Below are positions 26,160 to 40,250 of a stretch of 64,000 bases of DNA, one piece after another. The notes beneath the pieces are model-generated. The model ran no database searches and had not been told where the DNA came from. It saw only the letters and a list, made by a program, of their open reading frames with translations. Position numbers and translations under genes: made by a program. Source of the stretch: Melanocharis versteri (Eukaryota; Chordata; Aves; Passeriformes; Melanocharitidae). The stretch spans positions 727,538-791,537 of the forward strand of contig VZTG01003225.1 of NCBI GenBank assembly GCA_013397845.1, given 5' to 3'. The stretch's first letter is position 1. Every line of letters starts with the position of its first letter.

Positions 26160-29100
26160 AAATAGTGATCCAAGCTACAGTTAAGGCCAGAAATGGCTAT
26201 GCTTTCAGACTAGATTATCATCTTTCCATTTCAGGATTCACAGGGGGAACCAAAGTATGAACAGGGACACAAAGGGGTGAAAGAAGAGATCATTTTCTTT
26301 GCAGAGTCCTGTATTGGTGGCCAGTTTAGGGAAATGAGCTATACGTTATGGGCTGGGAGCATGATTTTAGTTCTAAAAAGGGAAACAGTCTAAAATTGCT
26401 TAGAAAGTAATTTCTAAACTTTGGTATGTTTTGAAACTGGGCATGAACTTCTCGGTTCCCTTGGAGTCTTTCTAAACCCACTCACTTTATCTCTTGTCCC
26501 CATGCTGTGTTGCAGTTTCTTTAATCTCCAAAGCAGTTGCAGAAGTTCACAGGCCTCTCTGTTTTGTAGTCTGGTAGATTTTCTGATACAACTAATTGGT
26601 TTTGACTCCCCTGGAATGGTCCATTGTGGTTTTCCATAGTTTGACATTGTAATGAGATACATTTGTTCACAATGTTAATTTTGTTAGCACTGAGATTCTT
26701 TATTTCTATGAAACATTAAAAAACACAGAATGAATTTGGGATCTTCAGCCTTGTGCCATGAACAGCAATGTAGATTACAGAGAAGTCACAATGTTTTAAT
26801 TCATTCTGCTATGCTTTCATTCCTGGGTTGTAAGCCCAAATACATTTCCCTTTAAATGCTTTAGAGGTAGACAGGTTGGGTTTTCATTGCTTCTAAATAT
26901 GTGGCTGCCTTGGGGCTTCTAATTTATTTACTTTTTTTAATGGAGTGAGAGGCTATAAAACCTATGTGCTGTAAAGCAGGCAGACAAAGTTTCCTACCAG
27001 CCCACCAGGCTCAGTTGAAAGAGCAGGTATCTTCAAGTTTACTTAACTCTCATTCCTAGGCTCCTAATTAAAATCACTGAAATGCTCTCCATTTTGAAAA
27101 GGTCACATCTGATTTCATCTGAGACATTCCCTTTGTCTCATTTTAGCTGTCTCTGGTTTATACACTTATAAAAAACTGAACAATTATAGTCAACTGTCCA
27201 ATACCAGTAGGAAGATTATCTGGTTTGTGGATGAGCCTTGGCAGAGGTGTGGACACAGACTCCTTGCCTCTACACATACCTTAGCAGAGCTTGACCCAGG
27301 ACAGCAAGGTAGAGACTCATGAATAGCTCTGCACAAAAGGAAGGAGCACTGGGGAACGGGTTAACTATGAATGAGTTTATTTGTTCAGCCCCAGTGCTTA
27401 GGAATAACAGAAATTTGATTCTTCTGGTTGTTATAGTATTAATTAATTCAGTTCCAATCCATGGTTCTCATCTCAGTAACCTAAAATACCAGAATTTTTG
27501 ATGCTATTTATAAGGTTAACTTTTTAATATATTTTTTAAAATGTTGTAATATGATAATTGCCTTTATGTTCAGGAGATTCATGGGGTGCACTCTTCAAAT
27601 GTGGTTATTTATCTTCATCTATTTTCATGGTTCCCATTACCATAATATACGAGTTTCATATCCTTCAATATGTGAATCTGCCCCAGGCCTCTCTGAATAA
27701 GTGAGTACATTAGCTATGTTTTGAAAACTGAATGTAATCCATACCATCCAGCTTTAATTGTCTAAGTTAGGCCTCACTTTGTTGCCTTCGATTCCAGTAT
27801 GGGCTATAAAAAAGGTCAGGCTGTTAACTTAGCCTGGCTGGCTTGTACCTTAGTCTCTGAAAAGACTGTTCAGGAGCCTGAGCACCTAAATAGGGTAGTA
27901 ACACTATCCCTTCAGGAGACTAGGTAACAGGTTTTCAGAGATGTCTAGACACTTGAGAAAGCAGAGGAATATCAAATGGGATTAGAAAAAAAGCTGAAAT
28001 GCTTGGCATGTTGAAGACTTACTGAAGACATTTATGTCCATCTGCCTGTCTTGCCAGAGCAGAAAAGGGTCTGGAGGTCAGGTCTGCAAAGTCTTGTACT
28101 ACTGCTTAGTCACTGGGTCAGTCTTCTTTTTTGCTGCTTTATTTTTCTGTAATTCATGTCCTAGGACAGATAATAGACATTCTGCCCAGTGACCTTTGAG
28201 AAGTCTTTTTAATCACATTCGTGCCTGGGGAATACCAGTAAGAAATAACACTAACAAGTACTGCATGATGACAGGGTCAGAAGCTGTCCCCTGTTGAGTG
28301 GGTAAGAGGAACGGTAAACTTTGTCCTTCAAAACTATTTCTTTTTAATATGTGACATAAGAAGAAAGATAAATATCACTTCCTTTATTTGTATAGTTTAT
28401 GATATTATTCTTTCTGGAAATACTAGTCTATAAGACTTTTTCATCAGAAAGCATTCAAGTCCTGGCTTAATCGATGGTATTTGCTTTAACCTGCAGTACC
28501 AAAAACTCTGTGCTCCTGTGTACCTGGTGTTGCTGTATGGCTTTATTGTCTCCCCTCAACTTTCCTTCCATTAATCTGAAACCTTAAAACAAAGTACCAA
28601 AATTTGCTGCAAGGAAAGTAATGATCCTCCAAAAGAAATTCAGTGCAACTGGAGAGAACCATTTTAATTAGCTGACAGAATTGCATTGTTTAGGTTTCTT
28701 TTAAAAATCAATGAAGTGGCTGCAAATGTTTCTAATGTCTTCATGTCTTTAAAACTCTCACTGGGGAGCCCTCACTCTTACCACAAAACAAGTTTTTATT
28801 TTTTTGAAATTATTATAAAGGCAACTGGTACTTGGAGGGGACTTGGAGGGGAAAATGCACTTCATGTCTCCAGTGATTTTCTGAGTTTGCTTAGTGAAAA
28901 AAAATTTCTAAAATCCTTCCTCTATTTCTGCCTTCTTCTGGGTTTTGGGGTTGTTTTTTTTTTTTTCTGACTTTATGTCGGTCAGACCTACATGCTATGG
29001 ATTTTTATTTTTATAGAATATTGTTCTATCAAAGTCTAAGCCTGAAGTAAACAATTCTTCTGAAAATCTCTCTGTCCCGTGAGGGTGCCACAGACTTCTG

Positions 29101-29394
29101 TACGTAGGACTGTGCTCATCTAAGATTACCTGAAACTGTTTTCTAACACCCATGTCTGGATCAATCTTCCCTCCCATTCACAAGCAGAATATATGGAATT
29201 ATGCATATTGCTCTTGTAACACCTGTCAAGAGGCCACCACTGACTGAGAAGGGCCTCAGGACGACACCAGCCAGCTCTGTAACACCTTCAGGTGAATATT
29301 GTCAGGGAGCATTGATTTCTAGAGGTCAAGCCCCTGTAATAGTTCACACAGCAAGCCTTCCTTCACTGACTGTGGCTCTATGTTTGTATCAACC
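26160..29394. other. Intergenic, no recognisable gene
   Basis: AT-rich. It contains a G/T tract with a T13 run at 28941-28966. No coding match. Confidence 0.65.
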
Positions 29395-29730
29395 TGGATT
29401 TATGTTCCCAAGGCCTGAGGCTCAAGAGTGCTGGCAAAGACAGAGGTGAAGAAAGCTTTAAGAACTTCTACCATTTCAGCACGGTTGGTGAAATTAATTC
29501 ATCTCTCCTGTTCAACAGAGTATTTTCCTTCTGTTTCTGATTGTTGTTTATGTACCTGAAGAACCCTTTCTTGTGGTTTTTGATATCTCTGGACAATTTA
29601 AATTCAAGCTGAGCTTTTGCTTGTCTAGCTGCATCTATGTACGCCCTAGCAATGCCTTTGTAGTTCTTAATAGCTATTGAACAGGTGGTTTGCCTTCTGG
29701 TTTACATCTTGGGGAGCAGCTGAGCAATAT
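29395..29730 (-). mobile_element. CR1 internal fragment (ORF2 region upstream of the RT core)
   Basis: The complement of 29543-29620 reads AKAQLEFKLSRDIKN and then HKKGFFRYINN. This closely matches the CR1 ORF2 segment 'KAQLELNLARDVKDNKKGFYRYI' that precedes the reverse-transcriptase palm. The following complement (toward 29395) continues with the LLN and KFLKL-like blocks of the same region. There is no 3' end, so this is an isolated, old internal piece. Outer limits are uncertain; it may extend to about 29200 and 29850. Confidence 0.8.
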
Positions 29731-32700
29731 TTGTCACTGCTCTTGTTCGCCTGACTTATTCCCTAGTTGTGGAGGTGTGACCATTGCCATTTTGGATCTC
29801 ACCCACCAAGTCCTTAGCTTTGTCTCTTACTCTGACAAGAACGGATTTAATCTAAGTTGTTGTATAACTGGCAAAGAAACATTGCAAAGTGTTGCTTTTT
29901 CACTTTTCATTTGTCTTCTCCTTAGAGAAGATTTAGTGACATTTAGTGACATATTAAGCCAAGTTCTCATGATATTTATGCCTGTGCAAAACTCAAATAA
30001 GGTATGTTCTGCTGGACATAATTACAGAGGATGCAAAGATCACAGCTTATCAACATGAACTGCTTTTTTGTTGGGGCTTTTTCAAACAGATCCATCATGA
30101 GTCCAGTCCTTCATTCCTTACTCCCAGGAAACTCATTCGAATTTTCCTAATGAATACCAGTACTGCTAATCTCTAGTGATTAGAAAGTCACAGGCAAGCA
30201 TAAAACTCTGAAATCCTTGAGACTTCTTTATATGGGAAAAATTCTTCTTGAGACCTTTCCTAACTTCCTATCCAACACAAACAATACAGAAAAATACTCA
30301 ATATTTTACTTTTCAGTTCTCTCATTCCATTAGTATGCAACAGATAATATTGTTGGTGTTCTATTTCTATCACTTCTTTTGAACTCTATTAGATATTTAT
30401 GGGTTATTTCTCACATACACTACAACACTACTACAACAACAAAATCATCATTAGAAGTTATCATTATTCTTATACAGTGTCGCTAACTTATTTTTTTCCG
30501 ATTCAGATTCTCAATTACAATATTCAGTTCTCTCTGTCCAGACCTTTTCTGGCTGATCACTTGTAAATGTGTCAACGTTTGTGAAAGAGTAAATAGAATT
30601 TAACTTGGAATCTCAATTCTTCCATAGCGTCCCTCTTGAAAAACAACCTAATTGATTTGAAACTGCTTGCCTTAAAGGTTAGGAGAGCCTTAATATAGAC
30701 ATTAGATGGAAGAAAAAATAAAATTCTGTTACTAGAGTTCTGCCTCTGAACTTACAAAGACAAAAGGCAAACATTTCTGTAATACAGAAAATATGTTTCA
30801 CAGCCATATAAACAATCAATAAAAACATTCTTTTTGAGGAAAATTTAACAAACTGTTTCAGAAATCAAATGATAGAATAAGAAACGTCCAATCTACGTAC
30901 CAAGAAAGGTAAAAGGAAGGTTCACTCCAGGGGATTTAGTGTTTATGTTCTCATGACAACAAAATTGAGAGTATTAGCAAAGAGAGAGAAATCAAGGGTC
31001 ATTTTCTATCTTTGAAAGATTTTATTTTAGAGAACTACAAAAAAATTCAGACTGACAACTACAATGTATTGTTATTCCTGAGGAAAAAAAATAGTGACAT
31101 AGCTCTGACGTCAAACTGTGCCATAGAAGTAGGAAGAGAATTTTGAAATTCATTAAATATAAACATTTTTTCCCCATCAGATTCATAAACTACAAGCAAA
31201 GCTAGAAACAGCTTACATTGTATTTGTTGTACAAATACTCGTGAGGAAACACCATCTTGATTTGACAGAAAACTCCTTTTGAGGCAAAAGCAATGTAATG
31301 TTGTCCAAGGAGTTCAGCCAAGAATTAGATAGGAACTCACTTCAGCAAACGAGTAATCTCTCTTTATTTGGAGACCCTCTTCCTTAGGTACACCTCCACA
31401 GCTGTCAGTAATGTCTATGACTTAGTTCAACCTTTTCATAGATGACGATCAATGACATAAATGTGGCACTCATATTTGGTCCATGTAGTCAAATTTTAGC
31501 AATAGTTAATTTTTTTTCCTGACTTTAATTCTTGTGTTGTTAGCCCATGAATGAAATGGAAAAAATAAGAGAAATTTCAAGTGCAAAGTCAAAAGATCCT
31601 CTATGAAGCTGAAGCTGTCATGTGCTTGAAGTGCCTATATGACATACAGTCACACACTGGCCTGTTTGAACTGCTTTTGTTAGTTGTATCACTTCCTAAA
31701 CTTCTGAAATCATGAATGGAATCAAACGCTGGGTCTTTTGATACAATTACTGTGATGGTCAGCACCATTTATTCAAAAGCTCTAAGAACAAGAACATGTG
31801 ACCTGCTTTAGTAGCCAAGTTTTGGTACACACCTTGCACTCTAGGGTGTGGAGAGACATTTTTATTTCTTCATTAGGAGTGAGATAAGTGGTCTAGGTAT
31901 TCACCACAGCGTGACCAAAGAATATGGGGGCTTTTGGCTCAGCCTTGCTAACAACCAGTTAGCTTGTGTCCACTGAGCTCAACGTCACTGCACACTTTGC
32001 TAAAGCTGTATGGTAGCGGTAAGAATAACTGGAAAAGACCTCTTTTGCAGTCACATGTTATTCCCATTTTATGCCTTCCCAATCTGTAACTCCAACTTTT
32101 CTCAGGCTGTTAGTCATCTTCTAAAACTTTCACATTTCTGGTGTTTAGAGAGTTTTAGGGCTCAGAGAGAGTTGTGAAAGTATGCAATTAGTGACGAGGA
32201 TGAAAAATGGCAGAACCTTGTCATTTCATTTTATTTATATTGTAGTGCTCACAGAGCTTCCCAGCAGCCAGCTGCCACTTAGGCAAGCTATTGCACAGAG
32301 CTAGCAGAAGACTTCTGTTACCCTCACAATCCTAGACTACAAATTTGGACTTTTTGTAGTTTGTCAGAGGGGAAACTGGAATACTCATATTTCAAAAGTG
32401 GTGGCATCATTTGCATGGGGTTGACAGGAGTATAGCATAGAAAAGCACAAGCTTAAGGTACATCTATTGCAGACTTCACTGTAATGTAAAGGTACTAAAT
32501 GGGTTTTAGGTGAGGTTGCTCAGAGAGATGAGTACCCACAACAGTACAGAATTCAGTGTGGAGTATCCATATGGATGAGCAGCTAAGCTGTGTGATGTTA
32601 TAATTAAATAGTATGTGGTACTAGAGTGAACTGCTTTTTTTTTTTTTTTTTTCAGCTGCCTAGGGTATATCTACATTGCAGTGCCATTTGTGGTGTGGAT

Positions 32701-34739
32701 GCAAACTTCTTTAGCAAGATCCAGATTTCAGTTTCTCAAACACTTGCTTAAGCAGAAAGGAAGCTAAAATTCTCCTATCTCTATTTTTATGTTTGTGGCT
32801 TTCCAGGGTTTCTGTTTTCTTCCAGATTGCATTGCCATGTCACATGTAAAATTCCACATCCAAGAAAGCAGCGGAGGGCTATGCCTCTTCTGAGCTGAAG
32901 AACAAAGTCTGAAATCGTTTGTGCAGTAAATGAAATAGGCTCAAGCTTCCTCTATGGTATGCAACTAATTAGCTGATGTTCATTTTCAAGTGCGTTGTTC
33001 ACAGTCAAGCTGAGACAATGCATACTATGCATTATAATGTCCCAGGAATGTGTCCTGGTTTTAACTGCTTCCTTTTACCACTGCTGCTCGAAGCCATGAA
33101 TAAACCCTGCTTGAAATCTTGAAACGTGATGGGTGTGTTTTGGAGACATACATTTTCAACATCTGAATCTGAGCTTTCTGTGATGTAAAGCCTGTGAAAG
33201 AATGACTCTGGCACTACAGCCTGGAAAATGTCTTCTTTTTAGATTTTCCTCCCTCTTTGTTTCTTCCTCTCTCTTCTTGATAGTCATCAAAAATTTCAGT
33301 TCTTTCATTTAAAAAAAATAGTTTCTCAGAAATTTTTGACTATTTGCATCCATTTAATTTTAATAATGCATGTACTGGATTTTAGTGCTAGCAATGAAAC
33401 ATGATTTATTTTCCATTATTTATTGCTATTTATTTAGGATTTAGTTAACAGTCTCTGTAGTTACAAGCAGCTATAAGCCAGCCTAGTGAGTCATTTCCTT
33501 TACACTTACACCCATTGAAATAGCTCCCTTGCTGAAAATTCACTGATGTAACCAGACAAGCAGTATCGCGAGAGGTCATAGCTCATTATTTCACATTTGC
33601 TCAAGTATGTGCATATTTCCAGGACAGAATAAAATGAAAAAGTTCTAGATCTAGGGAGGTCAACGGCACAAGGGAGGATGGATTTTGTTCACATGAATTG
33701 ATGCAAAATTTGTTTGCAAAATTAGGTTTAGTTACCACCAGAGACAGAAATGGGGCTATGAAAGTGTTTTTATTAACACTCACTATCTACACAAGCCCTG
33801 GTGTCAGGCTGGTCTATGTGTTGGGAGATAAAGAATTAAAATCATGATAATGCACTGACTCTTGTAGAAAAAGCAGAACCATAATTGACTTAATATTTAG
33901 AAGCAGCTAAACTAAATAGACATTATTAGTTCTTGGCATTTGTATGATAACTTGTTCATTTACTCATCATGGTCATCTGAGGCTTCAGTTTTCTCCCTCA
34001 CTGCTTAGAAGGCATATAACTGGATCAAGGAGAATTTTATTTCTGGAACATTCAAGAGGAGTTTGTAGTGTATTTTACTGGTATGAAATCAAATGCTTAC
34101 AATGTACAAAGTGTAAAGGCATGCATGTAAATGCTGGAGGTCAAAGAGTTAGTCTTCTATGGGGATTATCTAATGTTACTACTTTCTTCCTCACTTATTA
34201 TTATGGCATCACTCAGAATAGAGTGGGATTTCTTGTCATATTTGTTGATATACTGGAAAATACTTGAACTTCCTCCAAGTCTGCAGATCTGTCTGCCAGG
34301 ATGGATTCCTGCAGACCCCAGAGGGGCAGCTTTGGGAGCATCATGGTGGTTTTTCACTAGCCTAAGATGCATTCAATAAATAAACAAGCAAACAAACCAG
34401 CCTACCTGAGGATAAATGAGGTTCCAGATACCAGCCTAAAAAAAGAAAATCCTGCCTTTGCATGCTTCCTCTCCTCGACAGCATCATGCTGGCATGTGCT
34501 GCCTGTCCCTGCAGACCAGGCTGTGCTTCATCTTCCTTTGTCACACAGCTTGGCGACTTTTCAGGCCGACAAACACACTGGCATAATAAGAACAGAGGAA
34601 AGATTTACTTTAGACATTAAATGGTCTCTTTAGTAATTTATGATTTTTTTTTCATCTTTCTAAGAAACTCCCATGGCTAAAAAAAAAAAAAACCTAGGTA
34701 AATTTGCATTTTAAAAACAGATACTGCACATTCCTTACC
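29731..34739. other. Intergenic, no recognisable gene
   Basis: AT-rich. A direct repeat (gatttagtgacatttagtgac) lies at about 29930-29950 and a T18 run at 32635-32652. The plus ORF of 122 codons at 29690-30058 starts over the CR1 edge and has no domain signature. Confidence 0.6.
32635..32652. repeat. Poly(T) run
   Basis: Eighteen consecutive T, followed by cagctgcc. There is no retroposed sequence on its complement that I can recognise. Confidence 0.95.
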
Positions 34740-34985
34740 AATTCTGGGTAGAGAGGGAAAGCGAGATTGAGGGGGAAAGCGAGATTTGGCTGCTTTAGAA
34801 TGTTGCTGCTCAGCATCCGGAGGGAAGGTACGTGGATGCCTCAGTGCCTGCAGTGGCCAGGTGACCATGAGGCAGCTCCAGCGGCTGCAGGTATTTGGCG
34901 TGTCTGCAGCAATCGCTGTGCCTGCACAACCTCCTGTCACACGGCTCCCACGCCCTGTCACAGCTTCACTCCTGAAATAAAAGGG
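34740..34985. other. Small GC/CpG-enriched islet with a short tandem duplication
   Basis: A duplicated unit (gagggaaagcgagatt at 34753-34768; gagggggaaagcgagatt at 34769-34786) is followed by about 200 bases richer in GC and CpG than the desert. Overlapping ORFs occur on both strands (134 codons minus at 34677-35081; 74 and 64 codons plus). None resembles a known protein. It could be a regulatory element or a relic of an inserted sequence. Confidence 0.35.
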
Positions 34986-37900
34986 AACTGACAGCAATAA
35001 GGAATTAAAAAGGGCTCTGTTGGAAGAAAGAAAAGCATGCAACTGTCCTGGAAGTTTGAGTATAAGGAGTTTAGGAGACAATTTAGACCTCTCATGCTTT
35101 TGAAATACCTAAATTCATTTGCTTTGCTGAAGCTTATTTTATGATTAAACAGGCATTCGTCTCCCATTCACTTTCTGTAGAAAAGGCAGGTGGAAAGGAA
35201 GCCTTGTGCCTTTGTACCCTTTAACGTTCTTCACTTTGGGATAAATAACCCCCGGTAAGAGTTGGCAAAGCTTGAATTTCTGATTGTTTTCCCATAAACA
35301 CACAACAATACTGCTGCTTGTCTGGAGTCTGTAATTGTTAGGTACATTTGTTGCCTTCATCACTGATGCCATAGCATTTCTCATGGACACTTGTCTGCTG
35401 ATCTACAGAACTCCTAAGCAGGAGGACTTCGCAGTTTGCTTCTTTTAAGGCATCAGTCTTCACAGGGGAGGCCTGAAAGTATTTGCTACGAAAGAAGCCA
35501 CCATGGCTCCTTGCCATCCTTCTTTACAGGTCTCTTTCAGAAAGCAGTTATGGGCTGTTTACCCCACCGACAGTTTTAACAGTGTATATGAAGTGCTCAG
35601 GTTCATGACACTGTATTTTGTGGTACTTTGTGGAAATTTGTTGAGAAATATTCTAGCCATGATCATTTTCTAGTATCATGCTATTTAGGGGAAGCAGAAT
35701 AGACTATGCTTGACTAACCATAGTCACATTCATTTTGGGGCAGATGGGCAGGTTCTGTATCATTTTACATCATTGTGCAGCCTTTTTTTTTTTTTTCCTA
35801 CACTGATCTGTTAGGGAGTAAAATGAAATAATTAATCCTTAATTGCTTCAAATGGGCCCAAATATGCTCTGAATTGCATGCACATACCTCACTGGCGATT
35901 GTACTTGCAATACCTGAAGGCATTTAGATTGCTTCATAAGATTCCCTTTCTTCTCGCCAAATACATAGTACTTCTCCTCTGAGATCTGAACTGTTTTATT
36001 TAGTAATTAAGGTAGTTAGTGCAGCATCTTAAAGATGCAAAGGGCAGATACATCAATTCCAAATCCAAGGACTAACTCAATGGCTCTTAAAGCTTTCCCA
36101 TTAGCAAATTCTCTGAAGACACAGAATTCTCTTGCAGGCATATGCCTCTACATTTGGATTTGGCCCATTTTAAACCAGTATCAGAGACACAATGAAAGTA
36201 AACGCTCCTAAATCTAATGGACATTTAACAACATCCTTTCATTATATAGTTTTTCTACTTTCATTTTCATTTCCATCACGTATTTTAGAGCTGACTCTCT
36301 CAAGTTACTCACAACCCTTTGGTCACTGCCAGTTTGATTTTGTTCTACAGCAGATGTGTGTACGAATTGAAATTAAGTTAACTTTGTGTTGACGTTTGCC
36401 AAAGAGAATCCCAAAAAGATGCACAGTGGAGTTTTTGACAAATTCTAAGATTTTGGAAACCTTACAGCAACCTTGAGCTGTTACGGCTTGAAGATAATAT
36501 TTTAATCATAAAGTTCCCCAAGCACAACTGGGCAGGTAAACTGCAGCAACAGAAATTAAATTTCAAGTTCACACCTTTTGCATTTAATAGTACTTCTGCA
36601 GGTTCTCCATGTATCAGTGAAAGAGGCCTGATATGCATATAGTATAAAACTAGATAGCAAATTAAGAATGACATGTTGGGAATTTGCTAGTGGATGAGTG
36701 TCACTTCTTCTACAACAGAATGTATTTTGCATTTTACTGTCTTCCTACAAATCTCCCCATTCATATCTTTGAATGCTCAGTTTTGGCTGGTCTTTTATGC
36801 CAGAGATGAATGAAGGACATCTTTCCTCAGTAAGGTACTCTGATCCATGCTCCCTGCTCTTTGATTTCTTGTCTTGTGTTTTATACCTCTAGCGGCAACG
36901 CAAGAGCGTTGGGAAAACATATAGTTATTTTTCTACATGCTCTTTTGCAGTCTAGTTATAGATTTTCTTTGCACTCTCAGTTGGGCTGCTGGATTTCTTC
37001 TCGATAGAAATGACTGTAAGATTTTAACTGGGTTAGGAAAGCAACTGAGATCTGTTCCAGAATTTAAAAAAAAATTGTCTGCTTTTGGGGAAACAAATAA
37101 TTAAAATTGACAGATGAACCTAAGATAAAGCACTTCATTTAATTTTGAATTAACTCCTTTTAAAAGACATGTCAAAGCAAAAGAGCTATTTTGAAGATGA
37201 ATAATCAACAGTTTTAGACACAAACATTTCTTTCTGATCTTTGTGAGCTGTTTGATTCCCTACTGCAGTGCATTCTGCAGCAAGTTCATTATTCACTGAG
37301 AACACCTTTTTCCACCATTCCATCTGACCAGCAGAAACTTCAGCAAAGACAAGCGTTAGCAAAGACATGGAGCTAAAATTTAAAAGGTTTGCTCTGCAAT
37401 CAAATTTCTCATGAGTTATACACAGCAAGAAAACTTCACCAGTTTAGGTACAGGAAGAAAAGTAAGCAGTTTCCAACTTGTAAGAGTTCCTGCTCTCTGG
37501 GCTTGTCAAGCACAAACCTGGACCACCAGCTTTGCTCTTGGGCCTAAGGATAATTCACCAACCTCTTCTGATGTCCAGGCTTCTTAATCTAGGTGTTCCA
37601 AAACAGTTTTCACTGCCTATGTAAGCACAGACATTTTACGGTTCTCTTTAGAAGATGAAGCACCAAGAAAAGCCAAATCCTTTTGGCACAAGCAAAGATG
37701 GCGATCTTTCATAGGTGTAAACCTATTTTAATTCCAGTATTAGCCTTCATGTTGGCTGCTTTTATCTAGTTGTGGGGAAAGACCTTGTTTAAAAAATTCT
37801 CCTATTATGGTTCAGATTAAAAAGTTGGTTGAAGATTATGGAACTTCTGTGTGCCCTGGCTCTGGGGACACCAACTACGGAGAGATGTGGGACACAGAGT

Positions 37901-40195
37901 ACAGAGCAGGAATTCCTGTAACTGTTCCAGCTTAATCCGCTTCCCCACGTGAATTGGCACCCATCTTCGTGTTTGTTCCAACACAGTGGACTGGCCACAG
38001 GGTTTCAGTAAAGGCTTTGAGATATACCTGTGGCACTGACGTTAATATGGATGTTTCTCTGTAGCTAGGATCTGTAGTAGCAGCTTTGTGGTGCGCGTAT
38101 GTGTGCACGTGAGAACCTATTTCCTGTCTCCCAGTCTCCACTCCACCTTCCACAATCCCTGTACCTATAAAGGAGTGGATATTTTGGATTGTTTTTAATT
38201 AGTCTAAACATTCCTGCAACTTCTTCTAAAAAAATAACATTATTTTGGCTTTATTTTCTACCGTAGAAGAGATTTATGACTTTTTATGAGAATGCCTTAA
38301 CTGCAGATATTTAATTGAAGCTTGCAAAATAGTCAAACAAAAAAAGTCTGCCTTTTTCCAGCTGTCACAGTTGTTTAAGCCTATTTGGTACTGTATCAGG
38401 AGTACTAAAATTTTAACTATACTGAACAGTAAATCGAACTGTTTAGTAAACTATATCTCAAGATTGTAAGTATCTCTTCCCTAATTAGCCAGTAATACAT
38501 TATTTCAATCAGCTAAAAGAAATAGGCAGTCGTTGCTACTGCCATAAAATGCATTTCTAAAACTGACAGGAAAAGAGGGCAGCTGCTCAGAGCTTGTTTG
38601 TCCGGGTTGTTCGTGCTGTAACACTGTCAAATTGCACCACTGCAAGGCATTTGCTCTACACCAACTAGGCATGAAGCTATGCCTAATACAAATTATACTC
38701 TGTACTTCACAAGTGAAATGCAGCTCAGTTTATTTGCCCATGTACAGGGATAAGTAATAAATAGGTTGCATATAACTGGTTTTTAGCATTATTTTATATA
38801 TTACAGATGAACTCTCCTCTGGGCTAATTTCCAGGATACTATGTAAATTATCAGCTTCAACTCTTCACAAGAAATGTTCTCTTAAAAATCTGAAAATATT
38901 AGGGGGTTTTGATGATTTCCTTACTAGGATGCAACTGTAGACAGACACTGTTTATTCCCTCTGGACACTGAGTAAATGAAAATTCAATATTTTCTATTTA
39001 AATTCTCAAATACATGGTTGTGAAATAAAATAAATTATTTAAACTTGGTTAAAATTAGATGTTTACACTTAAAACACCAGAAAAAGAGGTGTACACTGTG
39101 TGGCATGAGTATGAAATAAGAAGTATGGTTTAAAATGCCCAAAGTTTTTATGTCTTAAAAGAAATAAACTTTAGTTTTTCTTCCTCAAGAAATAGCTAAG
39201 TAATTTTTTTGACAACTTTTGAAGAAGTAACAAGACTGCTAGAGATAATCTATTAAATATGAAGTCTTTGATTTAAAATGCACTGGGCATGGAACGTGAA
39301 CTTGAAGGAAAGTTGAAAATTGAAGCATGGAAAAATAAGGAAATAGTTAGTTTATTTCAGAAAATGCTATATTCATTTTCATGAAATTTGAATGGCCCTG
39401 CTCAGGTCTTACTTATTTGATGAGAGATTATTTTCAGGAATAATTACATGAGAAAGAAGGACAAAACCAGAATGCTGGAAGTGATTCATTTGTAGCAAGA
39501 GTGGGGGCCTGCTGGGTGAATGATTATCAGTAACTTTGGCCAAGCAATAATAGCATCCTGAAGGCATCTATTCCACACTACTAAACCTGTAATTTTGAAA
39601 GAAGATGTCATGCATGCATTTTTGAAAAAAATGTAAATGTAGGTTTGTTTTTATGATGTGATATGGTCCCAAGGTGCTCTGCTTCACCTGCCTCCCAGGA
39701 GGGCAGAAAACAGCCCAGAAAGCAGGGTGGGATAGGCAGGGTGTGGTACTTCTGTCGTGCCAGCTGCCCAGCCGTCATCTACACCTGTGTCCTCTCTACC
39801 TTCCTGTGTACATCAGCGTGTATGTCATGGACCTGGTGAACTTGGGCTGCAAGGTGGATCCCTTGCAGATGCTGAGCTCCCAGAATGCAGTTTATGCATT
39901 GAATTCCCACTGTCATCTCCTGCTGAGGATCCACACTCAGACACTTGTACATTGGTTACTTTTGTATGAGCTTTGAACATGTAGGAAACCCATTATGTTG
40001 TCTTCAACATATATGAGCCTTGGAGAAGAGAGGCTTTTTAAAAAATTGTATTTTCAACAAGGCAGCCTACTGTGAGCGCATAAGGTATGTCCTCAGATGC
40101 TTTCACTGGCTTCCCCTTAGATTTTAAATCAGGATCAGGGAGCTGTTGCTTAGATTCAGCTGTGTACCTCATTGCCTTATACGCCACCAAAGGCA
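34986..40195. other. Intergenic, no recognisable gene
   Basis: AT-rich. It has a T14 run at 35783-35796 and a small hairpin at 36896-36911 (CAACGC, loop AAGA, GCGTTG). A somewhat GC-richer stretch at about 39690-39930 (100-codon plus ORF) has no identifiable domain. Confidence 0.6.
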
Positions 40196-40250
40196 TACTT
40201 CAGTGCCTTGCCCAAGATACACAAAGAGATGTGGAAGGGATTCATTGTTC
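40196..40250 (-). mobile_element. Ancient MIR/CORE-SINE relic (antisense)
   Basis: The block cttcagtgccttgcccaag, then atacacaaagagatgtgg and aagggattc, follows the inverted MIR consensus 'aagtgacttgcccaaggtcacacagc...'. Short but specific. Confidence 0.5.

Noticed and set aside
32635..32652. T18 run as the poly(A) tail of a minus-strand processed pseudogene
   Set aside because: The adjacent sequence on the complement gives no coding frame or known gene similarity, and no target-site duplication was found.
34677..35081. 134-codon minus-strand ORF
   Set aside because: No family resemblance; it ends in a Phe run from a homopolymer and overlaps plus-strand ORFs of the islet.
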